From the NCBI GenBank assembly GCA_021521415.1, contig JAIQDT010000832.1, positions 638,811 to 702,810 on the forward strand: DNA of 64,000 nt. Reading direction: 5' to 3'. The position numbers were made by a program, and so were the translations under genes. The stretch comes from Bidens hawaiensis. Taxonomy: Eukaryota; Streptophyta; Magnoliopsida; Asterales; Asteraceae. Each line of letters begins with the position of its first letter. The stretch's first letter is position 1. This document shows positions 46,370 to 57,736 of this stretch, in pieces. Below the pieces are notes generated by a model that was given only the letters and a program-made list of their open reading frames with translations, was not told where the DNA came from and did no database searches.

Positions 46370-47996
46370 GAGAAATTTTCGATTTGCGTCCACGTGGTTT
46401 ATTGGCGGGAGCATGTTGTGCCCCCTAGAAGTAAAAATGACTAGTGACTGGATTGAGTCTCTGTGGTTTCAAAAAGAGCTCACTTTGAGTCCCTCTGCGT
46501 GACAGTTGTGTAACGGTCGTCAGTATAGGACGTGAAGTTATTATCATAATCATAGGATGGAGGAAGGCTTGTCCCTAGCTTCTGAAACAAGAGAACGGAC
46601 CGACTCTAACTAATCCACTCCTACTAACAGGAAGTGTAAGGGCAGACCTCGTCCTACTTTCACTCTACTCTTTCAAGCGTTATCCGGAATGATTGGGCGT
46701 AAAGCGTCTGTAGGTGGCTTTTTAAGTCCCCGTCAAATCCCAGGGCTCAACTCTGGACAGGCGGTGGAAACTACCAAGCTGGAGTACGGTAGGGGCAGAG
46801 GGAATTTCCGGTGGAGCGGTGAAATGCATAGAGATCGGACCTTTTTAGACGTTTCTTATTTCTTCCATGTAGTTTTGAAACATTCAGTTTGCATCCCTCC
46901 ATCTTCACCACCTCCACCTCCATCTTCACCATCGCCACCACTTCCTCCATATTCGACCAACCCCATTAAACATCCAATTAAAAGAATAAAAGCGGTTTTT
47001 TTGGCATTTGTGTATAAATAGAATCAAAGATAATTGCTCACCATTTCAAAGATATCCAAATATCTAAAATCAACTTAAATTCCCCGCCGGTTTTACTAAA
47101 CAAACCAATAAACTCATTTATGTTGGCATACAATCAATCGACTCAAATCCACAAACAGAAATTGAAGTATCAAACATATCCGCAAAAGGAAGACGCATGG
47201 TCATGCCTGCACCACCAATGCCTCCATTACCACCTGCACCACCACAACAAAATATCTCCTGCAACTCAAAGACTTGGTCGGAGATGAGAGGTGTATGAAG
47301 AATCATTATTTTTTTACTCTGATTTAGGTTTGCAAGAAAATCGATTTCGTCGCAAGAATCCTAATTCACGAGTTCTGCCTCCATTTACCATCGTCGGAAA
47401 CCAAATCAAAACCATATTTTTAAGGTGTTGTTGTCCCAAATGAGATAGATAGAATGGGATGATGGAAATGCTTAGAAGTGAATCAATCCCTTGTATATCT
47501 TCTTCATAATTTCCTACCATTTTCTCTCTCTCTAAAATTCTTACTCTCTCCCCCTCTCACTCACACATACAAACACACACACACACACACTTCAAGGGTT
47601 AGGGTTTTCTCAAAATTTCCCCAAGTTATGCACCAACGGAGCAACGTCAACAAGTTTGAAGCTTTTAGAGTTTATGTAGATGTGTATAATGTTCCTGAAC
47701 ATAGAAATCAAAATGCTTACCGATGGATGAACGATATAGGTTAGGGATGATAGATTGTAGAAGAGGGTGGTTGTGAACGGTGGCCAGAGCTAGTTGGCGG
47801 TGGTCGATGGCTGGAAAGCCAAGAACTTTTTTACATAGGTGAAATGTCAATATTATCCCTCAAGCTAACACCGCTAACAGATGGAGGACGCAAAGTGACA
47901 CGATATGAAACCACAGGGGCTCACTCAGGTCATTATGACTTCTAGGGGCAAAAGTGCTCTTGCGCGAAACCCAGAGATACAAATGGGCATTATCTC
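46370..47996. mobile_element. Pack-MULE-like element carrying plastid and other captured DNA
   Basis: Diverged terminal inverted repeats of about 120 bp pair 46370-46510 with 47870-47996 (shared blocks GCCCCCTAGAAGT, CTGTGGTTTCA and the TCACTTTG region). The flanks ttttattaa (46361-46369) and ttttattag (47997-48005) match 8 of 9, a Mutator-size duplication. There is no transposase. The interior holds plastid 16S rDNA, a Pro-rich coding-like stretch (46900-46970), a Gly-rich frame and CT/CA microsatellites like a gene 5' UTR (47520-47600). Confidence 0.75.
46674..46839 (+). pseudogene. rrn16: Fragment of plastid 16S rRNA gene (rrn16) in nuclear DNA
   Basis: The segment from CAAGCGTTATCCGGAATGAT through GCGTAAAGCGTCTGTAGGTGG, GGCGGTGGAAACTACCAAGC and AATTTCCGGTGGAGCGG to GAGATCGGA is the central part of bacterial-type 16S rRNA. 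The version is plastid. It has a missing G near 46729 and two or three substitutions, and stops abruptly at both ends. It is a non-functional nuclear insert inside the Pack-MULE-like element. Confidence 0.95.
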
Positions 47997-48286
47997 TTTT
48001 ATTAGACTATTATCATTTGTTTAACTAGAAAGTGAAAAACATTTGTCAAGTTGTAACGCCCCGAACCCGGTGGCCCTACTTTAGCGTCGGATTTACTCAT
48101 AAACACAGTTCTTCAAATCAGAGTTTATTAAAACTTTTCGCGGAATATAAAACATCAATCATTCGTTACAAAACATTAAATCTTTTCTTTGATACCATAA
48201 CACAAAACTTTATATTTAAAACATCTTTACTTCTTTCTTCAAATGCCAGCCGTTCAATCCATGCCGTGTGTCATCCTCATGCTAAC

Positions 48287-48738
48287 TAGAGGTGCACAAA
48301 TCGGTTTTTTTAAAAAAACCGGTTCGGTTAATAACCGGACCGGTTTTTCTTGGCATGGAAAAAAACCGGTTTTTAAATAACCGGACCGGTTTATTAACCG
48401 GTTTTTTTGGTGCAAAACTCGGACCGGTCTAACCGGTTAGGACCGGTTTAGAAACCGGTTAGAACCGGTTAATAACCGGTTTTTTTAATTAACCGGTTTT
48501 TTTTTTAAAATAACCGGTTAATAACCGGTTTTTTTCATAATAACCGGTTTTAAAATTAACCGGTTTTTTCCATAACCGGTTCAGTAACCGGTTTTTTCTC
48601 TAGAACTTGTAACCGATATACGAACCGGCGGTTACTAAACCGGTCAAACCGGTTTTTAAATAACCGGTTTTTGTAAAAACCGGTTTTCGGTTTAAACTGT
48701 TGAACCGGTTCACCAACCGGTTTTTTTGCCCATCTCTA
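48287..48738. mobile_element. hAT-type MITE with AACCGG core, 452 bp, nested in the solo LTR
   Basis: It starts TAGAGGTGCAC and ends GCCCATCTCTA, with the perfect 8-bp duplication atgctaac at 48279-48286 and 48739-48746. The core is made of AACCGGTT and ACCGGTTTTT words. It is related to 37102-37540. Confidence 0.92.
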
Positions 48739-48984
48739 ATGCTAACTCTATAATCAGCTCACCTGCGTGCATACTAAAAGTCAGCTACGCTGAGTGAGTT
48801 CTAGTTAATCGAACGCCATACAATACATACGCATACACACATATCCGTAGATACATATCCATACTTCACTAGTTACCCTTATGTTCTACATACATACTTG
48901 CTACCATACATACATACATATCTACAATCACTAACCTCAGTCTACCGAGAGTACGTTCATAGTTCACCGTCTATACCTGTACTC

Positions 48985-49580
48985 AAGGTCGTGAACACGT
49001 ACAAGGTTCGCAGTCCTTACCTATGTTCACCATTTATGGAACGTACAAGGATCGCGGTCCTTCCCTATACCATAGTACATCCACAACACGTACAAGATTC
49101 GCAGTCCTTCCCTATGTTGCAACCTAATTCATAGCACGTACGAGGTTCGCAGTCCTCCCCTATGCTACAAAATCAGCACGTATAAGGTTCACAGTCCTTT
49201 CCTATGCTGAAATACATCCACAACACGTACAAGGTTCGCAGTCCTTCCCTATGTTGCAACCTAATTCATAGCACGTACGAGGTTCGCAGTCCTCCCCTAT
49301 GCTACAAATACAGCACGTATAAGGTTCACAATCCTTTCCTATGCTGAAAGACATCCACAACACGTACAAGGTTCGCAGTCCTTCCCTATGTTGCAACCTA
49401 ATTCATAGCACGTACGAGGTTCGCAGTCCTCCCCTATGCTACAAATACAGCACGTATAAGGTTCACAGTCCTTTCCTATCCTTACGCCTATCTACATTAC
49501 GTATAAGGTTCGCAGTCCTTATCTACGTTTACATATATCATCTACTTCACGTATAAGGCTCGCAGTCCTTAACTACGCCA
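48985..49580. repeat. Tandem array of ~45-bp monomers with a ~137-bp higher-order period
   Basis: About 13 monomers share ACGTAYAAGGTTCGCAGTCC and CCTATG. In the middle they are grouped as a three-monomer unit repeated about three times (starts near 49084, 49222 and 49359). Confidence 0.9.
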
Positions 49581-50294
49581 TCACCAGCCGAGTCTATGTC
49601 CGACAGAAGCTAGAGGGATTTGCCATCCTAACTTACTATGTCGAACGTAGAACTCACATGCCATTCGTGTACCTATATACACATACTTACGTTATAACAT
49701 AAGAACACTCTAGGCATTCTTTACCTCATTCATTTAACAACCATACCCCTTGTCGTTACGTGCAATATCCGAAGATCGTTCACGCCCCGACAAGTATTCA
49801 TTTGAAATATTCATACATCTTCGATATATAATATTCGTACCTTTATTTTTAACCTGACAGTACGCGCAATATCCGAAGATCGTTCGCGTACCGACAAACA
49901 ATCATTCATATCTATCACACATATCACATATGACATACACTTATCACTTAGGATAAATGTATTAACAACACATCGAGTATGCACACAGCCCCGAAAACAT
50001 AACAAGGAATAGGGCTAGAAACTCACCTGAACACGGTTACGTTCACCGTTAATCGTAATCCCTTTCTTCAGCTGTGCACGGCTGACTGTATAACAAGTAC
50101 ACGTATCAAACAACTATCACTACTCATATCATCTTTCCAGTCTTAACTACTACCCACAACGAACGGGGGTCCGGGGGCAGCGCCCCTGGCAGCGGGGTCT
50201 AGGGGCGGCAGCCCTTAGCAGGGTCCAAGGGGCAGAGCCCCTGGCTGGGGTCGAGCTGTCTTAACACATTTTCCATTAGGTTTTTAATTTATTT

Positions 50295-50590
50295 TCTAAG
50301 CGAACTTAACTTTAGGCGAAGTTAAACCTTAGGCGAACTTAGCTTTAGGCGAAGTTAAACCTCAGGCGAACTTGGCTTTAGGCGAAGTTAAACCTCAGGC
50401 GAACTTAGCTTCAGGCGAAGTTAAACCTTAGGCGAACTTGGCTTCAGGCGAAGTTATCATCAGGCGAACTTAACTTTACAGCGAAGTTGCCATCAGGCGA
50501 ACTTAGCTTGCAGGCGAAGTTCATCAGGCGAACTTAGCTTGCAGGCGAAGTTCGTCGCGTTGAAGGCGAAGTTGCCCAGATGAAGGCGAA
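50295..50590. repeat. Tandem array alternating GCGAACTT and GCGAAGTT
   Basis: I count 8 GCGAACTT and 10 GCGAAGTT, mostly alternating, with a basic unit of about 33 bp (AGGCGAACTTAGCTTT then AGGCGAAGTTAAACC). Confidence 0.9.
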
Positions 50591-51130
50591 GTTGCCCAGA
50601 CAGCCGCTGTTCGGTTTCTTTCCAGCATTTTGAGCGATTTAAACACCCTTGCTATGGTTCAATCTCACCCACTACGCTTCCCGACCATTTTCGGTCGCTT
50701 ATACACTAAAAAGGCTTGGATCTTTAAACTTCAAAGATCAAGAATCATACCTTTGAGCTTGTTGGATCTCGTTAACCTGCTAGCACACTAATCTTTTTCT
50801 CTTGGACCTGCCCGATTCTTCCCTTGGCTCGGCCCGGTTCCGGCGAAGTTAGTGTGTGGTGTGTGTGTGTTAGGGAGTTTGGTGAAAAATGAAAGATATT
50901 TTGGGTTTAGGGGATATTTATATCCCTGAAATCCCATGGACCTAAGGCCCATTCTCATTTAACCCATCTCTATTAATCCAAGTCCATAACCCACGTCCAT
51001 TACCCGACACTAGCCCGACCCATACCAACTCCTATTCTTTTATTTATTTCCTGATAACCCGAGTAAACTTTCCCTCTATTATTAAGTAATATAATTAATA
51101 TTAACTTGAAATTTCGGATGTTACACAAGT

Positions 51131-51411
51131 CATTGCCACTATCACATTGGCACATGGATTATGGGCTCTCACTAACCTTTCCATTTAAACGTGTAATGGT
51201 AAACTAACGGCACAATTATTATGTAATTCTTTTTTTCTATGAAATATTGTTGGTTGAAAATCTAGTTTGGTGATGGTTATTAAGTAGGTGGGGGTTGATT
51301 TGGGGAGGACATTTTAAGAAAATGCTGGTCAAACGAAGATTTTGTTTACTTTGACTGGTAAAATTGACATTTGCATCATTTTTCATTTTTAATGTACTCT
51401 GTCTTCTTCAG
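51131..51411. other. Non-coding spacer
   Basis: Nothing recognised between the solo LTR and the dispersed repeat. Confidence 0.55.
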
Positions 51412-52094
51412 GGTATGTTTCGTTGAAGGTAATGGAATTGTGTGTGTGTGTGTGTGTTTGTGTGTGGTGTGTGTGTGGGGGGGGGATGAAATAGGAGAAA
51501 GAATGGAAAGAAACTAAAATAGATCATTATCATTCCTTTGTTTGTTTGGTTAACATATGATAATAGAATGAATTATTATTTTATGTTGTTTACTGTTTAG
51601 TACCCATAAAAAAATGTAGAAATGAAATAAAAATAACAAAAATACTCATATCTCAAAATAAACAAAAATTGCAATGGTGACGGTGATGGTGGCGATGAAG
51701 GTGGTGGTTATGGTGGAGATGGTGGTGGCGGTAGGGAGGCGGTCAGGTGGTGGTGGTCACGCAACGACAATGGGAGGCGACAACAATGACAATGGTTGTA
51801 GTACGGTGGTTACGACGACGATGGTGGCGGCGACGGCGGCAACTCTGGTGGTGGCGAAGATGGTCAGGTGGTGGTGGTGGCGATAGTAGTGGTGGTGGTT
51901 GTTGTTGTTGTCATGTGGTGTTGTTGAGAAAACAAAGTGAAAGATGAATTAAATGGAAAAAAAGGGTGATGAAGAATGATTTTGATGGAGTGAGATTTCA
52001 TGTGTAATGAGTGATTTTAACCGAGCAACCAAACACCATTTTTTTCATTCTCACGCAATAAATCATTCCATTCCCAATGTCATTACAACATACT
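51412..52094. repeat. Dispersed element with GTATGTTT...CAACATAC ends and GT/GGT-rich core
   Basis: The left end is GGTATGTTTCGTTG and the right end CATTACAACATACTT, roughly inverted. The core holds a GT/G run (51433-51483) and a long GGT/GGC/GAC trinucleotide tract. It corresponds to the truncated copy at 13948-14280. No target duplication was identified. ORFs in it are trinucleotide artefacts. Confidence 0.65.
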
Positions 52095-52840
52095 TAACGA
52101 TTCCTTAGTCTTTTGACCTTCCGTCGTGGGTGGCATAAGGGGCAACATAGGGGCGGTATGGGTGGTGAACACCGCCGAGGGGCAATACATGGGTTGGGCG
52201 GTATGGGAGTAAAGTGGTGGGGTCATGTGTTTTTTTTTCTCTCTCACTCACACACACACATACATACATACATACCGTGGTAAAGAAGCTTTAAACCATA
52301 GCGTGACGTTATGAAAATGGACTTTGATGCCTCGTTTCCTATGTGGCGATGGCATGAAGGGACAACTAAGCCCCTCATAGTGAAGAGTCATACTGCTGCT
52401 GCATTATATTCGCATGCAAATTGTTATGAATGTTTAATCTGAATATACATTTAAGTTAAAAAGATGAATTTAGAAATAAACTAGTTCCACACACAATGTT
52501 ATTTAATATGTACAACAACTATTTAAATATTACCCAAGAAAAAAAAACTTGAAAATTAACAAAAGCATATCAAGTGAGACGTGGTTAAAGACAAAAGCGT
52601 TAGTTTTGAACGAAATTTATAAAAAAAAAAAGAGATTAATTAAGATCGGAGAATATAAAATAATGATCTGAGACACATATATAATAGACATAAGTTTTCC
52701 CAAATTTAGAAATTTTGAACGAGTCATTAGGCAACAAAATGTCTTGTTCGTCAATTCTGATGGTGCAGTGAACTTTTAACATGCTTCTTTTCTTTATACA
52801 TTATAAGTCCAAGTTATAAAACAAGAATCTACATGGGCAA
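52095..52840. other. Intergenic region upstream of the phytocyanin gene
   Basis: It holds CA/CATA microsatellites near 52245-52275 and the promoter of the gene starting at 52841. No other feature is supported. Confidence 0.5.
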
Positions 52841-53066
52841 ATGGCTAACAAAAATTTGTGCATTTTCTTCCTCATAGCAACAGTAGTGGCTCAAGCTACT
52901 TGGGTTCGAGCAACGGATCTTGTTATACAAAGCTGCGGCCCACAGGATGGAAAATGCGAAGAGGTAACGGAGCATGTCGTTGGAGACGATAAGTCTTGGA
53001 CCACAGGTGTTAATTATGCAAACTGGCTCAAGGATAAGGAATTCTTTGTGGGAGATGTAATTGGTA

Positions 53067-53131
<65 letters not shown>

Positions 53132-53443
53132 TTATACATGATTCATTTGTTGTTACATATTATGCAACTTTTTAATGTCTTGAAGCTAACTAAACTACAT
53201 CAATTAATTGTTGATGTAGTGTTCAAGTACTGCCCGAGAATACATAACGTGGTGATAGTCAGTGAAGCCGGTTATAACACATGTTCTGCCGAGAAGCCTT
53301 TGATGGAACTTAAACAATCCGTACATATTGCGTTGACGTTGTCAGCCGGAGGAACCTTTGGGTTTATTAGTAGCATGGGACAGGATTGTCAGAATGGCAT
53401 GAAGCTTCTCATCAGAGTGAGGGAAAAAAATAAACTTACATAA
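52841..53443 (+). CDS. Phytocyanin (plantacyanin-like) lacking two copper ligands
   Basis: Two exons, 52841-53063 and 53220-53443, join at VGDVI-VFKY and encode 148 residues. A signal peptide (LCIFFLIATVVAQATWVRA) is followed by a short Cys-containing extension and the plastocyanin-like domain (HVVGDDKSW, then YANWL and GDVIVFKY). The first copper His is present (RIHNV) and the last Met is present (NGMKL). The Cys expected after F-I is Ser, and the His expected before the last Cys is Asp (FISSMGQDC). The structural disulfide pair (NTC and DC) is kept. It is probably an apoplastic protein that does not bind type-1 copper, like the early-nodulin-like branch. The intron carries a (TA)n tract. 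No GPI-anchor tail is evident. Confidence 0.82.
53067..53129. repeat. (TA)n microsatellite in the phytocyanin intron
   Basis: About 30 TA units follow the splice donor directly and fill nearly half of the 156-bp intron. Confidence 0.95.
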
Positions 53444-54085
53444 GGACATGACATTTTGTTAAAAATGGATTAGATAGTAATATAGAAATATATTTAATAT
53501 TTGTCATCATTGATATCAATTGTTGAGAGTTTCCAGCATTTGTTAGATTAATGTTACAAGATTTATTATATGTGTATAAAACAGACATCCAACAAATATT
53601 TCAGTTACAAATATATTCAAGTTTCAAAAAATATATGGCTTGTTGGTGTGTTTGAAAGGCGAGAAATTAGACTATCTTTGAAAATAAAGTAGTTGTGGTG
53701 TCTAAAAGTAATGAAAGATATGTTTTTAGGTTTTCTTAGGATAAAAATTAGATCACCTTTAGGACCTTAAACCGGATCGATTGGTGTATATTTTCCATTT
53801 ACTTTGTTTCTACGTAAATGTTTTTGGCTCTAGCTTTTTGCTAGTTTGCCGGTTTACTAAAAGTTGTCGTTCGAGGAAAAAAACTAATACAATATTGTTG
53901 CAGGGTAATTAGATTAATATTTAACCACATAATCCACTAGTAACTGCAAATAGTTTACAATGCAAACCTAAATAATATAAAAAAATACATGTGTAATTGG
54001 TTTTACAATTAGCTTAGGTCCTCTGAGTATCTTGATATATTTGGAATATGCTTATTTAATCAACCTGTCAGCATATATCAGTTAA
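53444..54085. other. Intergenic, convergent phytocyanin and peroxidase genes
   Basis: AT-rich 3' flanks of both genes; nothing else recognised. Confidence 0.6.
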
Positions 54086-55236
54086 TTAATTAGTATTAAT
54101 AGTGTTGCAAACCCTACGAATTTCTCCTTGATTCCCAGTTTTTAACTCAATTTTACTCATCTTCACCATTGCTCTCGCGAACATCTTGTTGAATAATGTT
54201 GATTGATGCGATCTCCTAGCTTTAGTAAATCGTTGCGCATACTTTTGTGTCCGTGCATCGGTCCACAACATTGAATCAGTTTCAAGTACTCCTCGCCCGC
54301 TCCTTATGTTTTCGAAGAAAGAAGTATCAAAAGTGTTTACGCTATTTGTATCTAAGGCCACTCGCGTTGCTCCTTCACCACCAAGATGGGGAAGGAATGA
54401 CTGGTCAATATCCGGGTCGGGTCCATTGGTATTGTTGTAGCTGTATAGCCTGTGAATGAATGTACTACAGGCAGCTGTCCCAGTTGTATGTCCTCCTGAT
54501 ATATACCCCAAAATATATATACAATTATTTTTGAACTAATTCATGTTTAGCTAACCAATTTTTGGGGTTAACTTACCAACTAGAATAACAAGATCTTTGA
54601 CATTAAGACCTTTGCTAGCAAACACCTTGATTTGGTCATCCATGGATGCCTTTGGACCAGGTATGTTGCTTTCTGCCTCAGATTTCAATGAAACTAATCC
54701 GTCTCTGCGACCCGTTGGCACCGCCCAACCAGGCCCTCCAATCTAAAACGATTCAAAATTAGTAGAAACAATGCAACTATTAAACTTATCTAGCTAGCTA
54801 GCTAGCATCCATATAATGAATGAAACTAAGCATGTGTTAAGGGAGTGATTGAATAATGGAGTACCTGGACCACAGAATCACGAGTTGCGAGGGCAAGAAT
54901 GTCAGCACAGGATACCACCCCGGGGCAGACGGTTTCCAACATGGACTTTGCAGCATCTATGACATCAAAGCCTCTCAAGCGCAAATTCGTTGCTGCAGTC
55001 TTCTCAGAAAAACTACCATCAATTAAAATAGATGCATCACAGCCATGAAAGAACATTTGTAGTAAACCAGATGCATATGACTTGTTGGAACGAATGGCAG
55101 ACTGGACCACAGACTGCACAATGGCTTCCGCCTGTGGGCATGTAGTTTTGTAGAACCCAACTCGGGTGGAGCTTACCGCAAAGGCGGATAAAAGGAAAAC
55201 TAACAAGGGTATTGTGATATGGGAATAAGCTTCCAT
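54086..55236 (-). pseudogene. Class III peroxidase with a damaged distal haem motif
   Basis: Three exons on the minus strand, 55236-54865, 54742-54577 and 54495-54086, join in frame to 315 residues. I chose the Met at 55236 because it directly precedes a signal peptide ([17 protein letters not shown]). Mature landmarks are [43 protein letters not shown], the proximal His in GGHTTGTAAC and the final RRVCN. The distal motif reads [12 protein letters not shown]. The catalytic Arg is Gln, and five residues between the distal His and Gly-Cys, including a calcium Asp and a disulfide Cys, are missing. The expected Cys in the loop after FLPHL is also absent. Splicing and frame are intact, but normal peroxidase chemistry is unlikely. 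Confidence 0.85.
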
Positions 55237-55690
55237 TGCTTCAATGATTTGTGGAGTATGAAATCTGGGGATAACAGATTTTATAGAAAGTGATATGGGG
55301 GATGAACACATGTAGTGTTAATGGAATTAAATAAAGTCGGTCACAAGATGCAAAGGAAGGTGAAATCTACAAAATTTTGTAAATATCATAAAAACTTCAA
55401 GTTACCTAATCAAGGTACTTGTGACTTATAATGACTTATATGGGTATACATTTACTTTAGTTTCTATGAACTAACCTTAACACTTTCATATATGGGCACT
55501 TGTAGTTCATTACAGTAGCTGATGGTAGCATGAGAGTTGCAACGAACTTTGAGTTTGCCATTAATGAGTTGAGTTTGTCGTGACTAATTTGTGGCCATTA
55601 CACTATTGTTTAGGACTGTAGTTACTCGCAATATATAGAAGAGATATTTCTGCCTTAAACTTAGTATGCTCGAGACATTTTAGAGTGTGC
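55237..55690. promoter_or_regulatory. Upstream region of the peroxidase gene
   Basis: Probable 5' UTR and promoter on the minus strand. No specific box was assigned. Confidence 0.35.
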
Positions 55691-55699
55691 AAATTATTT

Positions 55700-56330
55700 A
55701 ATTGTAATTCGGCCACTACCCGTGTTGACACCAACTCTAAAGTTGGTCTTACAGCCCCTAGTTGATGGCCCCTCGTTATATCGCAGTCTTTCCAGTGCAT
55801 TACATTACTTCACATATTTTCGACCATATATCTTATATGCAGTTCAACATGCTTATCTATCACAATCTACAAGAATCTCTATTACATTAAAGGCACTTTG
55901 GCTCATGGGTTACAACTAACCTCTGGTCTCATAGCCTTATGATCTACTTGTGGGTGTAGTTGTGTGTTCTTGGGTGATAAATTGATATCTTGGTCTGCCA
56001 AAAGCTAGGCTTTAGTCTCTCTCTCAAGTGCTGAAGTTGAATATCGCGGAGTTGCTATTGTTGTTGCTAAGACATGTTTGATACGTAATCTTCTTCTTGA
56101 GCTTCATTGTCCTTTGCTTCAATCCACCTTTGTCTATTGTGACAACGCTAGGTACAATCAGTTTGTCCACTAACTCGGCATAAAATCAACGCGTCAAACA
56201 TATTGAGATGGACATTCATTTTGTACGGGAAAAAGTGGTCAGAGTCAATTTCGTGTTCTTCATGTTTCATCAAGCTCTCCATATATGTTGACATCTTCAC
56301 CAAGGGTTTTCCGTCATTACTATTTTAAAA
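55700..56330 (+). pseudogene. Degenerate Ty1/copia RNase H remnant
   Basis: Broken reading frames show copia RNase H landmarks in order: DKLISWSAKS, SSAEVEYRGVAIVVAKTC, LVYCDNA-like YCDNARYNQ, and a decayed KHIEMDIHFV and DIFTKG ending. There are several stops and shifts. It is a second, older copia lineage, on the strand opposite to the 20-30 kb element. Confidence 0.8.
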
Positions 56331-56867
56331 AAACTTGTTCTTTCAATTTGACTTTTCGGCTTCCTCCATATAATTGTCATTCATTATCGTTACGAATCCA
56401 ACTGATACCGACGGAATGCGCGTCTTTGCACGCCGCAATGCAACAATTTTGATAATTGGTTACCATTATTTTGAGAACCCATGTTAAAAGTTTGCATATC
56501 ATATGTATGTCATTTAATCACCTCCACCAATGGTAATGGACCTGAAGTAGGCTTTGGAACCAGTTTAGTTCACGGACAGTGAAACTGAACTAGCTAGGCG
56601 ACTATTACGTGTTTAACAAGATTGTTTTTAGTAATTAGATCCTTCCATGTGAATCTTTAATGCGATTAATGGTATGTTGAGTACTTGATGTCACTTTTTG
56701 TTGCCTAAAGTTCGGTTGCTAGCATTATTTTCTTTCTTGCTCTTGAGCTTTTAGATGTTAGTTCTTGAAAATCAAACAAAACATATTGATATTTTCTTTA
56801 TTAAAAATTGTTCATTACAAACATAAACAAAAAATAATTGTATTTTCCTGTTTATAATGTTTTGTGG
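56331..56867. other. Non-coding spacer
   Basis: No gene or element recognised. Confidence 0.55.
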
Positions 56868-57736
56868 ATGGGCTTTAAGACTACCCCCATCAACAATCTC
56901 ACAATCTCAATCTCACATTATAAAATTAATTTCTCTCTCTTCAATCTACAAAATTAAACCCACTTCAATATTTTACTCCCATTAACAACTCAATCTCATC
57001 TTTTTTTATTAAATAAATTCAATTTATAATTAGTTTTGATTAACTATATAAATATAATTAAGTAATTATATTTTTTTTAAATATATAAAACTTTAAATAT
57101 ATATATTAATCAAACACATTTTATAAAATAGATAAAAATAAGTTACAATAGTAGCATGAAATACAAAATTACACATATTAATGATACAAAACTACATACT
57201 TATTCATCAACATCAAATTTCTGTCATATATGCTCAATCAAATCATTTTTTAGAATGTTATGAGTTTCTCTATTACGAAGTTGTGCCCTATTCGTCTTAT
57301 CCAAAAAATCTGACTAACCAATAGAAAACTAGTGGTTCAAATAAGATAATTCAATAATGGTTAAAACTAAAATTTTATATAAAAATACGATTTTTTAAAC
57401 AAACTCCATTTTTAACGAAATTTATACCGGAATGCTCACAAAAAAACTAAGTAAGACTGTGTTTTTAGATTTTTTTAAAAAGTCAAATATAATAAGTTAT
57501 AAAACAAAAACCAAAATATATATATAAATAATTGTTATGAATTAAAAAGAAAAAATAAAATAAAAGCATATCCATTCATATGTTGACATGTGACCATTAT
57601 TGAGAAAAATATGGGATTGCAATCCCAATTGATAGACCGATCGGTTTACCCCTTTCATGCTATTTTTTCTTTTTTTTTCCTTAAATATTGAGATTGCAAT
57701 ATAAGATAACAAATTGGAATAGTCTAAAGCCATGCT
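56868..57736. repeat. Possible MITE with GGGCTTTAAGACTA-type ends
   Basis: ATGGGCTTTAAGACTA at 56868 and TAGTCTAAAGCCAT at about 57722-57735 are inverted. Both are followed inward by CAATCTCAA-type sequence. No target duplication is clear. Confidence 0.45.

Larger units (their letters stand above)
48052..51125 (-). mobile_element. Solo LTR of 3,074 bp with nested repeats
   Basis: The ends on the plus strand are TGTAACGCCCCG and TCGGATGTTACA. The perfect 5-bp target duplication caagt lies at 48047-48051 and 51126-51130. There is no coding sequence. Read on the minus strand it begins TGTAACATCCGAAATTTC, as Ty3 LTRs at 18068 and 21332 do. It contains a nested hAT MITE, a 45-bp monomer array, a GCGAAGTT array and the GC-rich GGGGGCAGCGCCCC hairpins common in plant LTRs (50170-50250). 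Confidence 0.92.

Noticed and set aside
46689..47021. 110-codon ORF
   Set aside because: The first half is translated plastid 16S rDNA and the second half is a CCA/CCT-rich stretch.
47118..47306. Gly-rich minus-strand ORF in the Pack-MULE-like element
   Set aside because: May be a captured gene piece but is too short and low-complexity to call.
48985..49580. Regular repeat array resembling a CRISPR at first sight
   Set aside because: Spacers are repeats themselves with a 137-bp higher-order period, in a plant LTR with no cas genes.
55236..55311. Upstream Met of the peroxidase frame
   Set aside because: It would put 25 hydrophilic residues before the signal peptide; the Met at 55236 fits the family.
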